DNA from: a virus
Virus record (IMG/VR): IMGVR_UViG_3300035698_013766
Coordinates: 1-27,620 of that record
Direction: 5' to 3' (one strand)
DNA length: 27,620 nucleotides
Shown here: in pieces, positions 1 to 6,264 of the stretch
Layout: every line of letters starts with the position of its first letter
How positions within the stretch are numbered: the stretch's first letter is position 1
Notes under the pieces: model-generated
Database searches by the model: none
What the model was told of the DNA's origin: nothing
Seen by the model: the letters and a program-made list of their open reading frames with translations, nothing else
Program-made: the position numbers and the translations under genes

Positions 1-69
1 AGCCAAGAAAAATACCTGCGGCACTAATTAAGCCGAGGGTACGATGAGTATATAAAGGTTGATGGATTT

Positions 70-489
70 ATGAAAGACCACAATCTAAGCCTAAGCGAAG
101 CCCTTATATGGATCGTAAGCAAAGAGTCTACGCGCGGAATATTCAACGAGGGAAAATGTAGCTTTTCTATTGATGCTAGCACTTTAGACGCGCTTCTTCA
201 TTGCCGTGAGCTTGGCCGCTTTATGGTAGAAAACAAAAAACTTCGACCTACCCAGATCAAAAATAAGGCGTTTACGAGAGCATGTAAAATCTTCTTCAAA
301 TCTCCAATTGTGGATTCAGTCTATTTCATAGAAAAAAAGGTAATGGACTATGGAGGGGCTAAGTTGCATAGGGAGTTTTCAAGCCAGGGTTATTTGAAAA
401 TGTTCATGGAACTTTACAATTACAATCGCCGATCAGCAAAAATCAGAATCAGCGAAAATTCTAGACGAACAACTTTAGAGCTGGACTAG
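70..489 (+). CDS. Hypothetical protein, 139 aa
   Basis: I do not recognise this family. The protein is basic, mixed helical, with no signal peptide, membrane segment or cysteine cluster. The ATG at 70 is preceded by AAAGG about ten bases upstream, and there is only short untranslated sequence before it. It is the first complete gene of a rightward run of small accessory genes. The next gene starts nine bases after its stop, so the two are probably co-transcribed. Confidence is for it being a real gene, based on length, spacing and operon position, not for any function. Confidence 0.7.
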   Translation: MKDHNLSLSEALIWIVSKESTRGIFNEGKCSFSIDASTLDALLHCRELGRFMVENKKLRPTQIKNKAFTRACKIFFKSPIVDSVYFIEKKVMDYGGAKLHREFSSQGYLKMFMELYNYNRRSAKIRISENSRRTTLELD

Positions 490-498
490 TGAAAAATT

Positions 499-828
499 AT
501 GGTGGATTGGAAATGGATAATACAGAAAATCCGAGAAGAGATAGACGAGAATGACGTTGAAACAGAAACTATTCTCTCGATGATTACGCTAGCCGAAGGG
601 ATCGAAAAGAAGTTCGAGGTTAAAGAAAAAAAGCCGAAGGCTCCTAAGCCTCCTCCTTGCGATATATGCCGAGATCTTTATTCAGTGTTCGATCAAATCT
701 ACAAAAAGATTAACTACGTGAAACAATTTATAACTAGCGATCAGATAAACCAAAAGCTAGATGAAATTCAGAATACAGTTAATCAGTCTATTAGTCTCCT
801 ATCGAGCAGACACGACAAAAAGAAGTGA
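499..828 (+). CDS. Hypothetical protein with proline/lysine linker, 109 aa
   Basis: Unrecognised. Residues 1-45 are acidic and helical. A Lys/Pro-rich linker (about 43-53) leads into a Cys-Asp-Ile-Cys pair near residues 54-57 and then a heptad-like amphipathic helix (about 60-105) that could oligomerise. The Shine-Dalgarno is weak (GTGAAAAATT before the ATG), which fits translational coupling to the preceding gene nine bases upstream. Its 3' end abuts the strong ribosome binding site of the RNA ligase gene. The two-cysteine motif alone is too little for a zinc site. Confidence 0.65.
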   Translation: MVDWKWIIQKIREEIDENDVETETILSMITLAEGIEKKFEVKEKKPKAPKPPPCDICRDLYSVFDQIYKKINYVKQFITSDQINQKLDEIQNTVNQSISLLSSRHDKKK

Positions 829-835
829 GGAAAAA

Positions 836-1822
836 ATGCAGTGCGGTATATGCGGAAGCACAAGTATTGAAAGAATAAAAATCAGTATTAATAAAGCGGT
901 AGGATTCCATACTTTTAGATGTCATTCATGTGAAAATTGGGCAGTGGATCTAGAAGCCCTAAAAGAATTGATAGATCCGAAAGTTCCTATAGAAACCATT
1001 GTCGACTTCCCTAAGCTCCAATGTCCTTTCATACGTGAAAAGATCAATGGTAAGTATTTAGCTACGGTATCGGTAAACCCTGGCTATGAATGGGTATTTG
1101 AAGAGGCCGGAGTAATAGCAGCGGACAAGCTTCACGGAACTAATCTTTGCGTCAGCATTGAGGATGGAAAGATAGCCTACATAGATAATCGAGAGAACCG
1201 AATATTTGATAGGTCCCTCCCTAATATGATGAATGGTGGAACGGCTACATTAATCGAGGGGGTCATTAAATCTATTGGAAGGAAGTACCTTAAAGAGGAA
1301 ACCGGAAAGGTATATGGGGAGCTAATAGGCCCCTCTATCAACGGTAATCTTCATGATGTGAAAGCACCAATATTCATACCCTTTAGCTACCTAAAGGAAA
1401 AGTGCTGCGATGTAGATTGGGGATGGGGAAAAGTTCCGAGGAACTATGAAGGATTTAGAACATGGATGGCCGAATATAGATCTAGATTTTCCAAGCGCAT
1501 TCATGATGGCAACGGAGACTGGAAAGGAGAAGGCGTTGTCTTCTATCGGTCTAATGGAGATATGGCAAAACTACGCTGCGACATGTTTCCGGAGTTTTGG
1601 GAAAAAAAAAAGCCAGATTTCTACGAGTCTAAAGCCTGCGAGCCTTACCCAACTTATATTGAATGTGGCCCCGGAGAAGGGAAATCCTGCTTAGAGCTAG
1701 AGGAAAAGCCAGATAAGCTTTTTATAATCGAACGTGTAGAGTTGCCAGAATCTGGAATATTAGATGAATACATTAACAAAATACGGGGAAGGAAAAACAA
1801 TGGATATAGAGCCAATAGCTAA
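836..1822 (+). CDS. RNA ligase-like nucleotidyltransferase with N-terminal zinc ribbon
   Basis: Predicted ATP-dependent polynucleotide ligase, 328 aa. The nucleotidyltransferase motifs appear in order: motif I K-L-H-G-T-N at 98-103 (Lys98 would carry AMP), the Ia-like N-R-E-N-R-I-F at 118-124, motif III V-Y-G-E-L-I-G at 159-165, motif IV E-G-V-V-F-Y at 232-237 and motif V A-K-L-R at 244-247. Cys3, Cys6, Cys29 and Cys32 form a C-x2-C...C-x2-C zinc ribbon ahead of the ligase core. The family joins RNA ends, in phages often to repair host-cleaved tRNA. Whether this one acts on RNA or DNA cannot be told, and RNA is favoured by the small size and absence of an OB-fold signature. The ATG at 836 is chosen over an upstream in-frame ATG (761) because GTGAGG lies just before it and 761 falls deep inside the previous gene. 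No kinase/phosphatase partner is adjacent. Confidence 0.8.
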   Translation: MQCGICGSTSIERIKISINKAVGFHTFRCHSCENWAVDLEALKELIDPKVPIETIVDFPKLQCPFIREKINGKYLATVSVNPGYEWVFEEAGVIAADKLHGTNLCVSIEDGKIAYIDNRENRIFDRSLPNMMNGGTATLIEGVIKSIGRKYLKEETGKVYGELIGPSINGNLHDVKAPIFIPFSYLKEKCCDVDWGWGKVPRNYEGFRTWMAEYRSRFSKRIHDGNGDWKGEGVVFYRSNGDMAKLRCDMFPEFWEKKKPDFYESKACEPYPTYIECGPGEGKSCLELEEKPDKLFIIERVELPESGILDEYINKIRGRKNNGYRANS

Positions 1823-2225
1823 AGCCTGTCACGAAGTCAATAGAGCCTATTGCGCGGCAATCGGGGACCATTCGCAAGATCACTGGGAAGAAGCCTCAGA
1901 GCACCAGCGCCAAAGCTGCCTAGAGGGTGTGAAAAACGTCCTCAGGAATACTAGTGTAACTCCGGAGGATAGTCATAAGTCTTGGATGAAGGCAAAAGAA
2001 GCGGACGGGTGGAAATACGGATCTGTTAAAGATGCCGAGACGAAAGAGCATCCTTGTATTGTGCCTTACCAGGAACTTCCGCAAGAGCAAAGAGTCAAAG
2101 ATTACATTTTTCTAGCCGTAGTCGAGCAGATGTATAAATTACTTGATGAGATGGGTACTACCGATAGAGATATCGAAAATCTCAAAAAAAGACTAAGAAA
2201 AATGACGGAATCTAAAAATGACTAA
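1800..2225 (+). CDS. RyR-domain protein
   Basis: 141 aa. Residues about 3-105 match the small RyR (ryanodine receptor repeat) domain seen in bacterial and phage proteins: an I-A-x-x-C-H-E-V-N-R-A-Y-C start, then a W-E-x-A...Q-R-Q-S-C helix, then T-P-E-D-S-H-x-S-W, a G-W-x-Y-G loop and a K-E-H-P-C-x-V-P-Y-x-E-L-P end. The biochemical role in phages is unknown. In other proteins this fold can bind small ligands, including nucleotides. The ATG at 1800 follows GGGGAAGGA at 1785-1793 and overlaps the last 23 bases of the ligase gene. An upstream in-frame ATG at 1764 lacks a good Shine-Dalgarno. Overlaps on both sides put it in one operon with the ligase and the Tad2-like gene. Confidence 0.8.
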   Translation: MDIEPIAKACHEVNRAYCAAIGDHSQDHWEEASEHQRQSCLEGVKNVLRNTSVTPEDSHKSWMKAKEADGWKYGSVKDAETKEHPCIVPYQELPQEQRVKDYIFLAVVEQMYKLLDEMGTTDRDIENLKKRLRKMTESKND

Positions 2226-2427
2226 AGACTCTCGGGATTTTGGGTGGGCGCTCAAAGAACTCAAAATCGGCAAGTACTTGTCTAGGGAATCCTGGGATCC
2301 TAAGAAATACCTGGAACTTCATAAGGAGTTTAACTCTCCTCCTGAAAAGGTGGATGGTAAAATGGTGAGGATAAGTAATGAAGACCTGCACAGAATGCAA
2401 ACGCGAACTAGAACGCGGATACGTTAG
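2218..2427 (+). CDS. Tad2/DUF2829-like small protein, C-terminally short
   Basis: 69 aa. The N-terminus reads D-F-G-W-A-L-K-E-L-K-x-G-K-Y-L-S-R-E-S-W then K-Y-L-E-L. This is the opening of the DUF2829 family, which includes the Thoeris anti-defence protein Tad2, a sponge for cyclic ADP-ribose-type signals. The C-terminal part (D-G-K-M-V-R-I-S-N-E-D-L) fits the family's last strand. The usual Ala-Glu-Asp-Trp ending is missing, replaced by an Arg/Thr-rich tail encoded in the overlap with the next gene. It starts inside the previous stop region (8-base overlap). Activity against Thoeris is inference only, since many DUF2829 proteins are uncharacterised and the truncation may abolish binding. Confidence 0.5.
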   Translation: MTKDSRDFGWALKELKIGKYLSRESWDPKKYLELHKEFNSPPEKVDGKMVRISNEDLHRMQTRTRTRIR

Positions 2428-2560
2428 CCTAGACATGCATTTTAGCGGTCCGGAAGAAGTGCTCTCCCCAGAGCTAAAGCTTAGGCATGTAATATTCTGT
2501 GCTTACCCCTGCGTGTACAAATGGCTAGCAAAGAGAGGTTTTACGATTCAGAGCTTCTAA
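2378..2560 (+). CDS. Small Cys-rich protein, 60 aa
   Basis: Unrecognised. A C-x2-C pair at residues 4-7 is followed by a second pair (Cys-Ala-Tyr-Pro-Cys) near residues 41-45, spaced like a treble-clef or zinc-ribbon fold, so metal binding is plausible. GTGAGG lies about six bases before the ATG. The first 50 bases overlap the end of the Tad2-like gene in another frame, which is typical of the dense packing here. Confidence 0.6.
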   Translation: MKTCTECKRELERGYVSLDMHFSGPEEVLSPELKLRHVIFCAYPCVYKWLAKRGFTIQSF

Positions 2561-2623
2561 AAAGAGCGAAGCCCTTTCTTATTCATAGGGAATTTTTTAA
2601 TAAGTGAAGCGGAGATACCAATT

Positions 2624-2851
2624 ATGAAAGAAGATTTGGAACAACAAAATATTATGTTTGAATCGGGCCGGAAACTTGGCGAGTCAGTCCAAATGCTAGA
2701 ACAAGTAAAAACCTTATGTAGCAAGCTCATTATGAAAAGCAAGAGAGACCCTTTAGCGATGATAAGCGAATTAGAACTCGAATTAGCACACAGTATTTTA
2801 GAATTGTGCCGAGATCCGATGTTCCTTTTGGATCTGTCGAAAGATGCCTGA
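2624..2851 (+). CDS. Hypothetical helical protein, 75 aa
   Basis: Unrecognised acidic, all-helical small protein without cysteine pairs or membrane segments. A CGGAG stretch lies before the ATG. The preceding 63-base gap holds only a weak C-C-C-T/A-G-G-G hairpin followed by Ts, too short to call a terminator with confidence. The stop overlaps the ATG of the next gene (2844) by eight bases, implying translational coupling. Confidence 0.55.
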   Translation: MKEDLEQQNIMFESGRKLGESVQMLEQVKTLCSKLIMKSKRDPLAMISELELELAHSILELCRDPMFLLDLSKDA

Positions 2852-3035
2852 CACTGTAAAGCTACCGAGCATAAAGAGCCTGAAATTCAATGACCGGCGA
2901 CATATCTTAGGACCCGATTTCTTTCACCAAGTGGGAGATTTAAATCCTCAAGACTATAGCGATGACCCAGAAACTTTAGCGGCCATAAGGTATGCGGTAG
3001 AGATTATGATTATCTGCGAAGACAAGGACGGTTAA
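2844..3035 (+). CDS. Duplicated small phage protein, copy 1 (63 aa)
   Basis: Function unknown. It shares a clear template with the gene at 3263-3484: M-x-D-T-V-x-L-P-S-x-K-S-L-K-F at the N-terminus and Y/F-S-D-D-P-E-T-x-x-A-I-x-Y-A-x-x-x...C-E-D-K at the C-terminus, with an unrelated middle. The nucleotide sequence is also similar over the first 40 bases. The pair therefore looks like a local duplication with the gene at 3066 between them. Its ATG lies within the end of the preceding gene. Confidence 0.65.
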   Translation: MPDTVKLPSIKSLKFNDRRHILGPDFFHQVGDLNPQDYSDDPETLAAIRYAVEIMIICEDKDG

Positions 3036-3050
3036 AGGATGAGCGAGAAA

Positions 3051-3070
3051 AAAAGGAATCCAAGGATGAG
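3051..3070 (+). repeat. 20-bp direct repeat carrying ribosome binding site and start codon (copy 1)
   Basis: The 20 bases AAAAGGAATCCAAGGATGAG occur here and again, identically, at 3248-3267. Each copy supplies the Shine-Dalgarno (AAAGGA) and the ATG of a gene (3066 and 3263). The repeat argues that 3066, not the upstream ATG at 3039, is the start of the first gene, and marks a boundary of the local duplication. Confidence 0.8.
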
Positions 3071-3266
3071 TAAATGCACTTCATGTGGCCAAGAGCTAAT
3101 AAAATGGACTAGAGAACATAATTGTAATCCTGAATTCAAGGTTATAGTAGAAGCCTGGTGGTGTTGTGAGAATGTCTCATGTGAAAAGCATCAACATGAC
3201 GTAGTTCCAGAGATTATTCTCCATGAAGAGCAGAAAACTGGAGAACCAAAAGGAATCCAAGGATGA
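3066..3266 (+). CDS. Small zinc-ribbon-like protein, 66 aa
   Basis: Unrecognised. A C-x2-C pair at residues 4-7 (C-T-S-C) is followed by W-W-C-C and a further Cys near residue 39, so a metal-binding site is likely. An upstream in-frame ATG at 3039 has its only AAAGG directly touching the ATG, which is unfavourable. The ATG at 3066 sits in the same 20-bp start-site repeat used by the next gene and is preferred. Its stop overlaps the next ATG as ATGA. Confidence 0.6.
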   Translation: MSKCTSCGQELIKWTREHNCNPEFKVIVEAWWCCENVSCEKHQHDVVPEIILHEEQKTGEPKGIQG

Positions 3267-3267
3267 G
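3248..3267 (+). repeat. 20-bp direct repeat carrying ribosome binding site and start codon (copy 2)
   Basis: Second identical copy of the repeat at 3051-3070. It provides the Shine-Dalgarno and ATG for the second member of the duplicated gene pair (3263). Confidence 0.8.
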
Positions 3268-3484
3268 TGACACTGTAGAGCTCCCGAGCTTAAAAAGCCT
3301 GAAATTCAAGGAAGGCAAAGAGTTAATGTGCTCCAATGTTAAAGAAGCAATTGTTGATACTGAGTCTCTTACTGAAAGATCCTTTTCAGATGATCCTGAA
3401 ACAATCAAGGCTATAAAGTATGCTTGTCAAGTTATTGATTTATGCGAAGACAAATGTGATATGTGGGTAGACAATTGGGCTTAG
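3263..3484 (+). CDS. Duplicated small phage protein, copy 2 (73 aa)
   Basis: Paralogue of 2844-3035, with the same N-terminal M-S-D-T-V-E-L-P-S-L-K-S-L-K-F and the C-terminal S-D-D-P-E-T block. It is ten residues longer, ending in a Trp-rich tail after C-E-D-K-C. No function is known. It starts at an ATGA overlap with the previous gene. About 110 bases without a convincing gene follow before the next start. Confidence 0.65.
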   Translation: MSDTVELPSLKSLKFKEGKELMCSNVKEAIVDTESLTERSFSDDPETIKAIKYACQVIDLCEDKCDMWVDNWA

Positions 3485-3596
3485 AGAAGTAAAGAGTTTA
3501 TAGTCCGATAATGAACATTATGTTAACTGGAATAAGTTTTAGTACTTAACAACAAAAGAAGAATGCCCAATGAGAATAACGAATAAAGGAATCATT

Positions 3597-3791
3597 ATGG
3601 ATGAATCCGAGAGCATTACTTGTTCTAATTGCGGAAAATCCATTGTTAATTTTGAATTAACTGAAAATAAAGAGTCGTCCGGATCGTCATTAAACTGTTC
3701 ATGTGGGAAAAGTAAAATTAAATTTGTGAAACAAGGTACAGAGGACAAAGTCGAATCCTTGGAGATAAAGCAAGGGACTGAGAATGGTTAG
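3597..3791 (+). CDS. Small zinc-ribbon-like protein, 64 aa
   Basis: Unrecognised. Two Cys pairs (C-S-N-C near residue 9-12 and C-S-C near 34-36) fit a minimal zinc ribbon. The ATG at 3597 follows AAAGGAATC with good spacing. An upstream in-frame ATG at 3570 has a poorer site, so the shorter form is chosen. Preceded by about 110 bases that hold a short AACATTATGTT palindrome but no recognisable promoter. Confidence 0.55.
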   Translation: MDESESITCSNCGKSIVNFELTENKESSGSSLNCSCGKSKIKFVKQGTEDKVESLEIKQGTENG

Positions 3792-3810
3792 AGGCTATTA
3801 AGGGGTGGAA

Positions 3811-4197
3811 ATGGAATTAGAATTAAAAGTTAGCTTTGACGGAGAAAATTACAAGGACCCTAAGAAATGCGAGGTTTGCGGATTTGTAATGGCCATCAGG
3901 ATGGGGAAAAAAGAGACCTCTTATTTTTGCTCCAATTGCTCGTTGAAGGATCATAAAGATGTTTTAGAAACAAAAGACTTGCGCGCATCGTTCGGATCCT
4001 CTGGAAGTATTTCCTTTATTAATTCATGTCCTAAAGCAAACCCAATGACTAAAACTATTTACTCTCTTTATGTAGAAACGGGAGTATTTGAGGACGAAAT
4101 GCACTTTCCAATTCTTTGTTTTGAGAGCGAGGAAGACTTTAAGGACTACAGAGCTTGGAATAAACAGAGAAAGTGGGTTTACAAATGTAAGTTATGA
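3811..4197 (+). CDS. Hypothetical protein with N-terminal zinc ribbon, 128 aa
   Basis: Residues 18-45 carry C-E-V-C and C-S-N-C pairs, a classical C-x2-C...C-x2-C knuckle. The rest is unrecognised. AGGGGTGG lies just upstream. A GTG two codons earlier (3805) overlaps the Shine-Dalgarno itself, so the ATG at 3811 is preferred. It continues the theme of small metal-binding proteins in this block, which in phages often modify host processes, but nothing here shows which one. Confidence 0.6.
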   Translation: MELELKVSFDGENYKDPKKCEVCGFVMAIRMGKKETSYFCSNCSLKDHKDVLETKDLRASFGSSGSISFINSCPKANPMTKTIYSLYVETGVFEDEMHFPILCFESEEDFKDYRAWNKQRKWVYKCKL

Positions 4198-4219
4198 AGA
4201 TAGAAGAATAAAAAGCCAG

Positions 4220-4354
4220 ATGCTGCGAGATAGCTTTCGAGGTCTAGAGATCCCAGACAGTGAGTCTGACGGAATAATTTTTTATGTTAGAGAAATGTAC
4301 CTAGTAAAAGAGCTCCCGCGTGTCGAAGGATGGCGACTAAGTGAAGACTCCTAG
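4220..4354 (+). CDS. Possible small ORF, 44 aa
   Basis: The frame is open from inside the previous gene to a stop at 4352-4354. The first ATG lying mostly outside that gene is at 4220. No good Shine-Dalgarno is visible and the family is not recognised. It fills the gap between two genes and ends 14 bases inside the next one, like its neighbours, which is the only support. Confidence 0.35.
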   Translation: MLRDSFRGLEIPDSESDGIIFYVREMYLVKELPRVEGWRLSEDS

Positions 4355-4562
4355 ACACAAAGAAATCTTAGCTCTAGTCACGGAAGCGCTCCGCAAAGAG
4401 GAGCCTATGAGCATTCCCCTTATGATCCGACGATTTAGAATTACATACGCTCTAGCAGCTCGCATAATGCAGCTCGCTAAAGAAGCTAATCGCCCTCTTT
4501 CTGTTTTAAAAACTCATCGGCGGCTATCAACTTTCGAGCATGATCGACAGCCCATTCGATAG
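4341..4562 (+). CDS. Standalone FtsK-gamma-like winged-helix protein
   Basis: 73 aa. Residues about 6-55 match the gamma domain found at the C-terminus of FtsK/SpoIIIE DNA translocases: a leading helix, then S-I-P-L-M-I-R-R-F-R-I-T-Y-A-L-A-A-R-I-M, where FtsK has S-x-S-L-L-Q-R-R-F-R-I-G-Y-N-R-A-A-R. That domain reads polar chromosomal sites (KOPS). No motor domain is present, so this should be a small sequence-specific DNA-binding protein. It starts at GTG (4341) with GAAGGATGG upstream. The last 77 bases overlap, tail to tail, the convergent gene at 4486-4752, and the C-terminal 20 residues beyond the domain may be non-homologous. Confidence 0.65.
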   Translation: MKTPRHKEILALVTEALRKEEPMSIPLMIRRFRITYALAARIMQLAKEANRPLSVLKTHRRLSTFEHDRQPIR

Positions 4563-4752
4563 CCTCGTCTCGATCTTCAAACCAAACCAAATGAGTGCAA
4601 TAGGCTCCTAATCTGAACACGTTGTAGCCTATTCCAGCGTATAGAACTGCTACCACTACATCAAACTCCTCTTCATCAATATGCTCGATCCAACCAAGCT
4701 CCTTAGAGTACACAGTCATAGTTTCAATCGCGTCCTCGGGTATCAGATCCAT
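4486..4752 (-). CDS. Hypothetical acidic protein, 88 aa
   Basis: Unrecognised. Strongly acidic, with a predicted alpha/beta layout (hydrophobic strand around F-D-V-V-V-A-V-L-Y) and a C-terminal helix rich in Trp and Asp. It lies downstream of and overlaps (29 bases) the SpoVG-like gene on the same strand. Its 3' end overlaps the rightward FtsK-gamma-like gene. Two leftward genes between rightward blocks suggest a separate early or regulatory transcript. Confidence 0.6.
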   Translation of the reverse strand: MDLIPEDAIETMTVYSKELGWIEHIDEEEFDVVVAVLYAGIGYNVFRLGAYCTHLVWFEDRDEAIEWAVDHARKLIAADEFLKQKEGD

Positions 4753-5014
4753 TGCGTTTCTCCTCGATATAAGCCTCTATCGACTTTCTAGCAGATTCAT
4801 CAAATCTTTCCTGCGCTGCCTTATCGAATCTGAAATAGGGATCGTAAATCCCTCCGTCTGTTTTCCTCGCAGGAGCTGCCACAAACCAGCCACCTTTTTT
4901 GCTTTTTATAACTTTGCATTGGCAAAGGTGAAGTTTCCATTCGGGAATATAGAAATCGACAAATGCAGCTATCGAAGTTCCTTCAGGACCAGGGACATAT
5001 TTTATTACTTTCAT
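4724..5014 (-). CDS. SpoVG-like protein
   Basis: 96 aa. The sequence pattern (A-F-V-D-F-Y-I-P-E-W-K-L-H-L-C-Q-C-K-V-I then K-K-G-G-W-F-V-A-A-P-A-R-K then a charged helix) resembles the SpoVG fold, in which strands lead to a G-x-F-V-x-x-P-x-x-K loop. SpoVG-family proteins bind nucleic acid and regulate gene expression. Phage members are mostly uncharacterised. The ATG at 5014 is preferred to a TTG four codons upstream. Confidence in the family is moderate, from pattern only. Confidence 0.5.
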   Translation of the reverse strand: MKVIKYVPGPEGTSIAAFVDFYIPEWKLHLCQCKVIKSKKGGWFVAAPARKTDGGIYDPYFRFDKAAQERFDESARKSIEAYIEEKRNGSDTRGRD

Positions 5015-5026
5015 TTTGAGTACCAA

Positions 5027-5169
5027 CGACTAAGATAACCTAGACTATAAAGTAAAATTTTTACTATATTAAGGTAAAATCATTCGCCGCCCTGCGTTAC
5101 GGGTTCTGTTCACAGATTGATTTTTAAAATGCTGTACGGCCCTCGCAAGCCAAACATTTAAAGGAAGTT
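5027..5169. promoter_or_regulatory. Divergent intergenic region, probable promoters
   Basis: This 143-base gap separates the leftward SpoVG-like pair from the rightward capsid cassette, so transcripts for both must start in or cross it. It contains an A/T-rich near-palindrome (AGTAAAATTTTTACT, about 5050-5064) and, on the minus strand, a TATAGT that could be a -10. No convincing -35 could be paired with it. AAAGGAAG precedes the ATG at 5170. Confidence 0.4.
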
Positions 5170-5967
5170 ATGCAAGAAGCAGAAAATTCAGGCGTAAATT
5201 CGGAGGTCGCCCCTCCCGAAGCTAATGCACCGGAAGAAAGTCAAGATTACGCCCAAGAGATTGCACCACCAGAAGTGGTACAGGAAGAACAGATCTCCGA
5301 TAAAGAGCTGAATTTCCGAAATCTTAGGGAAAATTACGACCAGTTACGCAAAGAAAGACAGCAGGACTTGGAAGAAAGAGCTCAAGAAAGAGCTCAGATG
5401 TTCAAGCTCCAAGAGCAGATGTTAAGCGAGAGGCAAGCGCCTTTAGCCGAAGAGCCAGAGATTGACGAGCTAGAAGACTTAGGCGCGGAAGATTGGATTA
5501 CTAGAGAAAAAGGCGAAAAGCTTTTTGCTCGAATAGCCAAGAAAGCCGCATCGGATGCCCTTTCTAAAGATAGAGCAGAGCGAGCCGAAGCAAAATCTAA
5601 GCGAAGTCAAGAAGAGGCCCCAAGCCGCTTAACAGAACGTTTTAAGGATTTCGAAAGTGTAGTGACTCCGGAAACCGTTGAAAAATTGCGAGCTCTAGAG
5701 CCGGAGTTAGCGTATGGTTTAAGTCTGATTACTGACTTAGAGAAACGCGGAGTAGCAGCTTACAAAGCGATAGCTAAATTTGTTCCACAAGTTCAGCAAA
5801 ATCAAGCTACACGACAGCGACTCGAAGAAAATGCTAGTCAGCCGAAAAGCTTAAGTTCAGCCTCGGGTAAAAGCCCGTTAACACAAGCTTCGAGCTTCGA
5901 GGGTCGAATGACTCCAGAACTTCAAAAGCAATTGTGGTCTGAGATTACACGCGATTCCCGGGGATAA
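5170..5967 (+). CDS. Probable capsid scaffolding protein
   Basis: 265 aa, highly charged and Glu/Gln/Lys-rich. A disordered acidic N-terminus (1-45) is followed by a long coiled-coil segment (about 50-90) and further helices (about 100-220). The C-terminal tail is basic-acidic and ends in S-R-G. This composition and its position directly before the major capsid gene (27 bases) are typical of scaffold proteins, which guide procapsid assembly and leave or are cleaved before DNA packaging. No protease domain is seen. Alternative: another internal head protein. Portal and terminase genes, usually just upstream, are not present. Confidence 0.7.
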   Translation: MQEAENSGVNSEVAPPEANAPEESQDYAQEIAPPEVVQEEQISDKELNFRNLRENYDQLRKERQQDLEERAQERAQMFKLQEQMLSERQAPLAEEPEIDELEDLGAEDWITREKGEKLFARIAKKAASDALSKDRAERAEAKSKRSQEEAPSRLTERFKDFESVVTPETVEKLRALEPELAYGLSLITDLEKRGVAAYKAIAKFVPQVQQNQATRQRLEENASQPKSLSSASGKSPLTQASSFEGRMTPELQKQLWSEITRDSRG

Positions 5968-5994
5968 AGTTCGCTCCAACTTTTGGGAGCAAAC

Positions 5995-6264
5995 ATGTCT
6001 ATTACAACTAGTCCAGTTCTTCCAGCGCCAGTGCAGCAAAGCTTCAGTATGAAACTTCTTGCTGTGCCAACTCCGTACATGATCCATAAAATTCCTGCGA
6101 CATACGATAGTATGCCTCGGAACGGTGGAACAACTCTAAGGAGACGGCGCTATAATGCCCTAGCTACTGCTACAGTACCTTTAGGCAACTCGGGAATTTA
6201 TCCTCCTGCACAACAGCTAACCGCTGTTGATATTGATGCTACGATGTCTTTTTACGGTTTCAAG
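5995..6264 (+). CDS. Major capsid protein (N4-gp56 family), segment 1
   Basis: Codes for the first 88-90 residues of the HK97-fold coat protein. Family features include a basic T-L-R-R-R-R-Y-N-A-L stretch at 47-56, P-L-G-N-S-G-I-Y-P-P and D-I-D-A-T-M-S-F-Y-G at 79-88. The ATG at 5995 has GGGAG upstream and is preferred over a TTG at 5983. After Gly88 (GGT, ending 6258) the frame reads F-K-E-A-A and stops at TAA 6274-6276. The next expected residues (T-Y-V-V-L-N-E-Q-V) appear 53 bases further on in another frame (6312), and the remainder lies beyond a group I intron. The end at 6264 assumes hopping from AAG at 6262-6264; if the gap is removed exactly, this segment ends at 6258. Confidence 0.8.

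Noticed and set aside
3-47. C-terminal tail of an upstream gene at the left edge
   Set aside because: One frame is open from base 3 to a TGA at 45-47, but 14 codons are too few to support a gene.
2561-2623. Terminator (CCCT...AGGG then T-run)
   Set aside because: Only four base pairs with a long loop; too weak.
3039-3065. ATG 3039 as start of the small Cys-pair gene
   Set aside because: Its only Shine-Dalgarno touches the ATG. ATG 3066 shares the 20-bp start-site repeat with the next gene.
3485-3596. Promoter or operator in the gap with AACATTATGTT palindrome
   Set aside because: Short A/T palindrome with no partner -10/-35 pair. Chance occurrence is likely.
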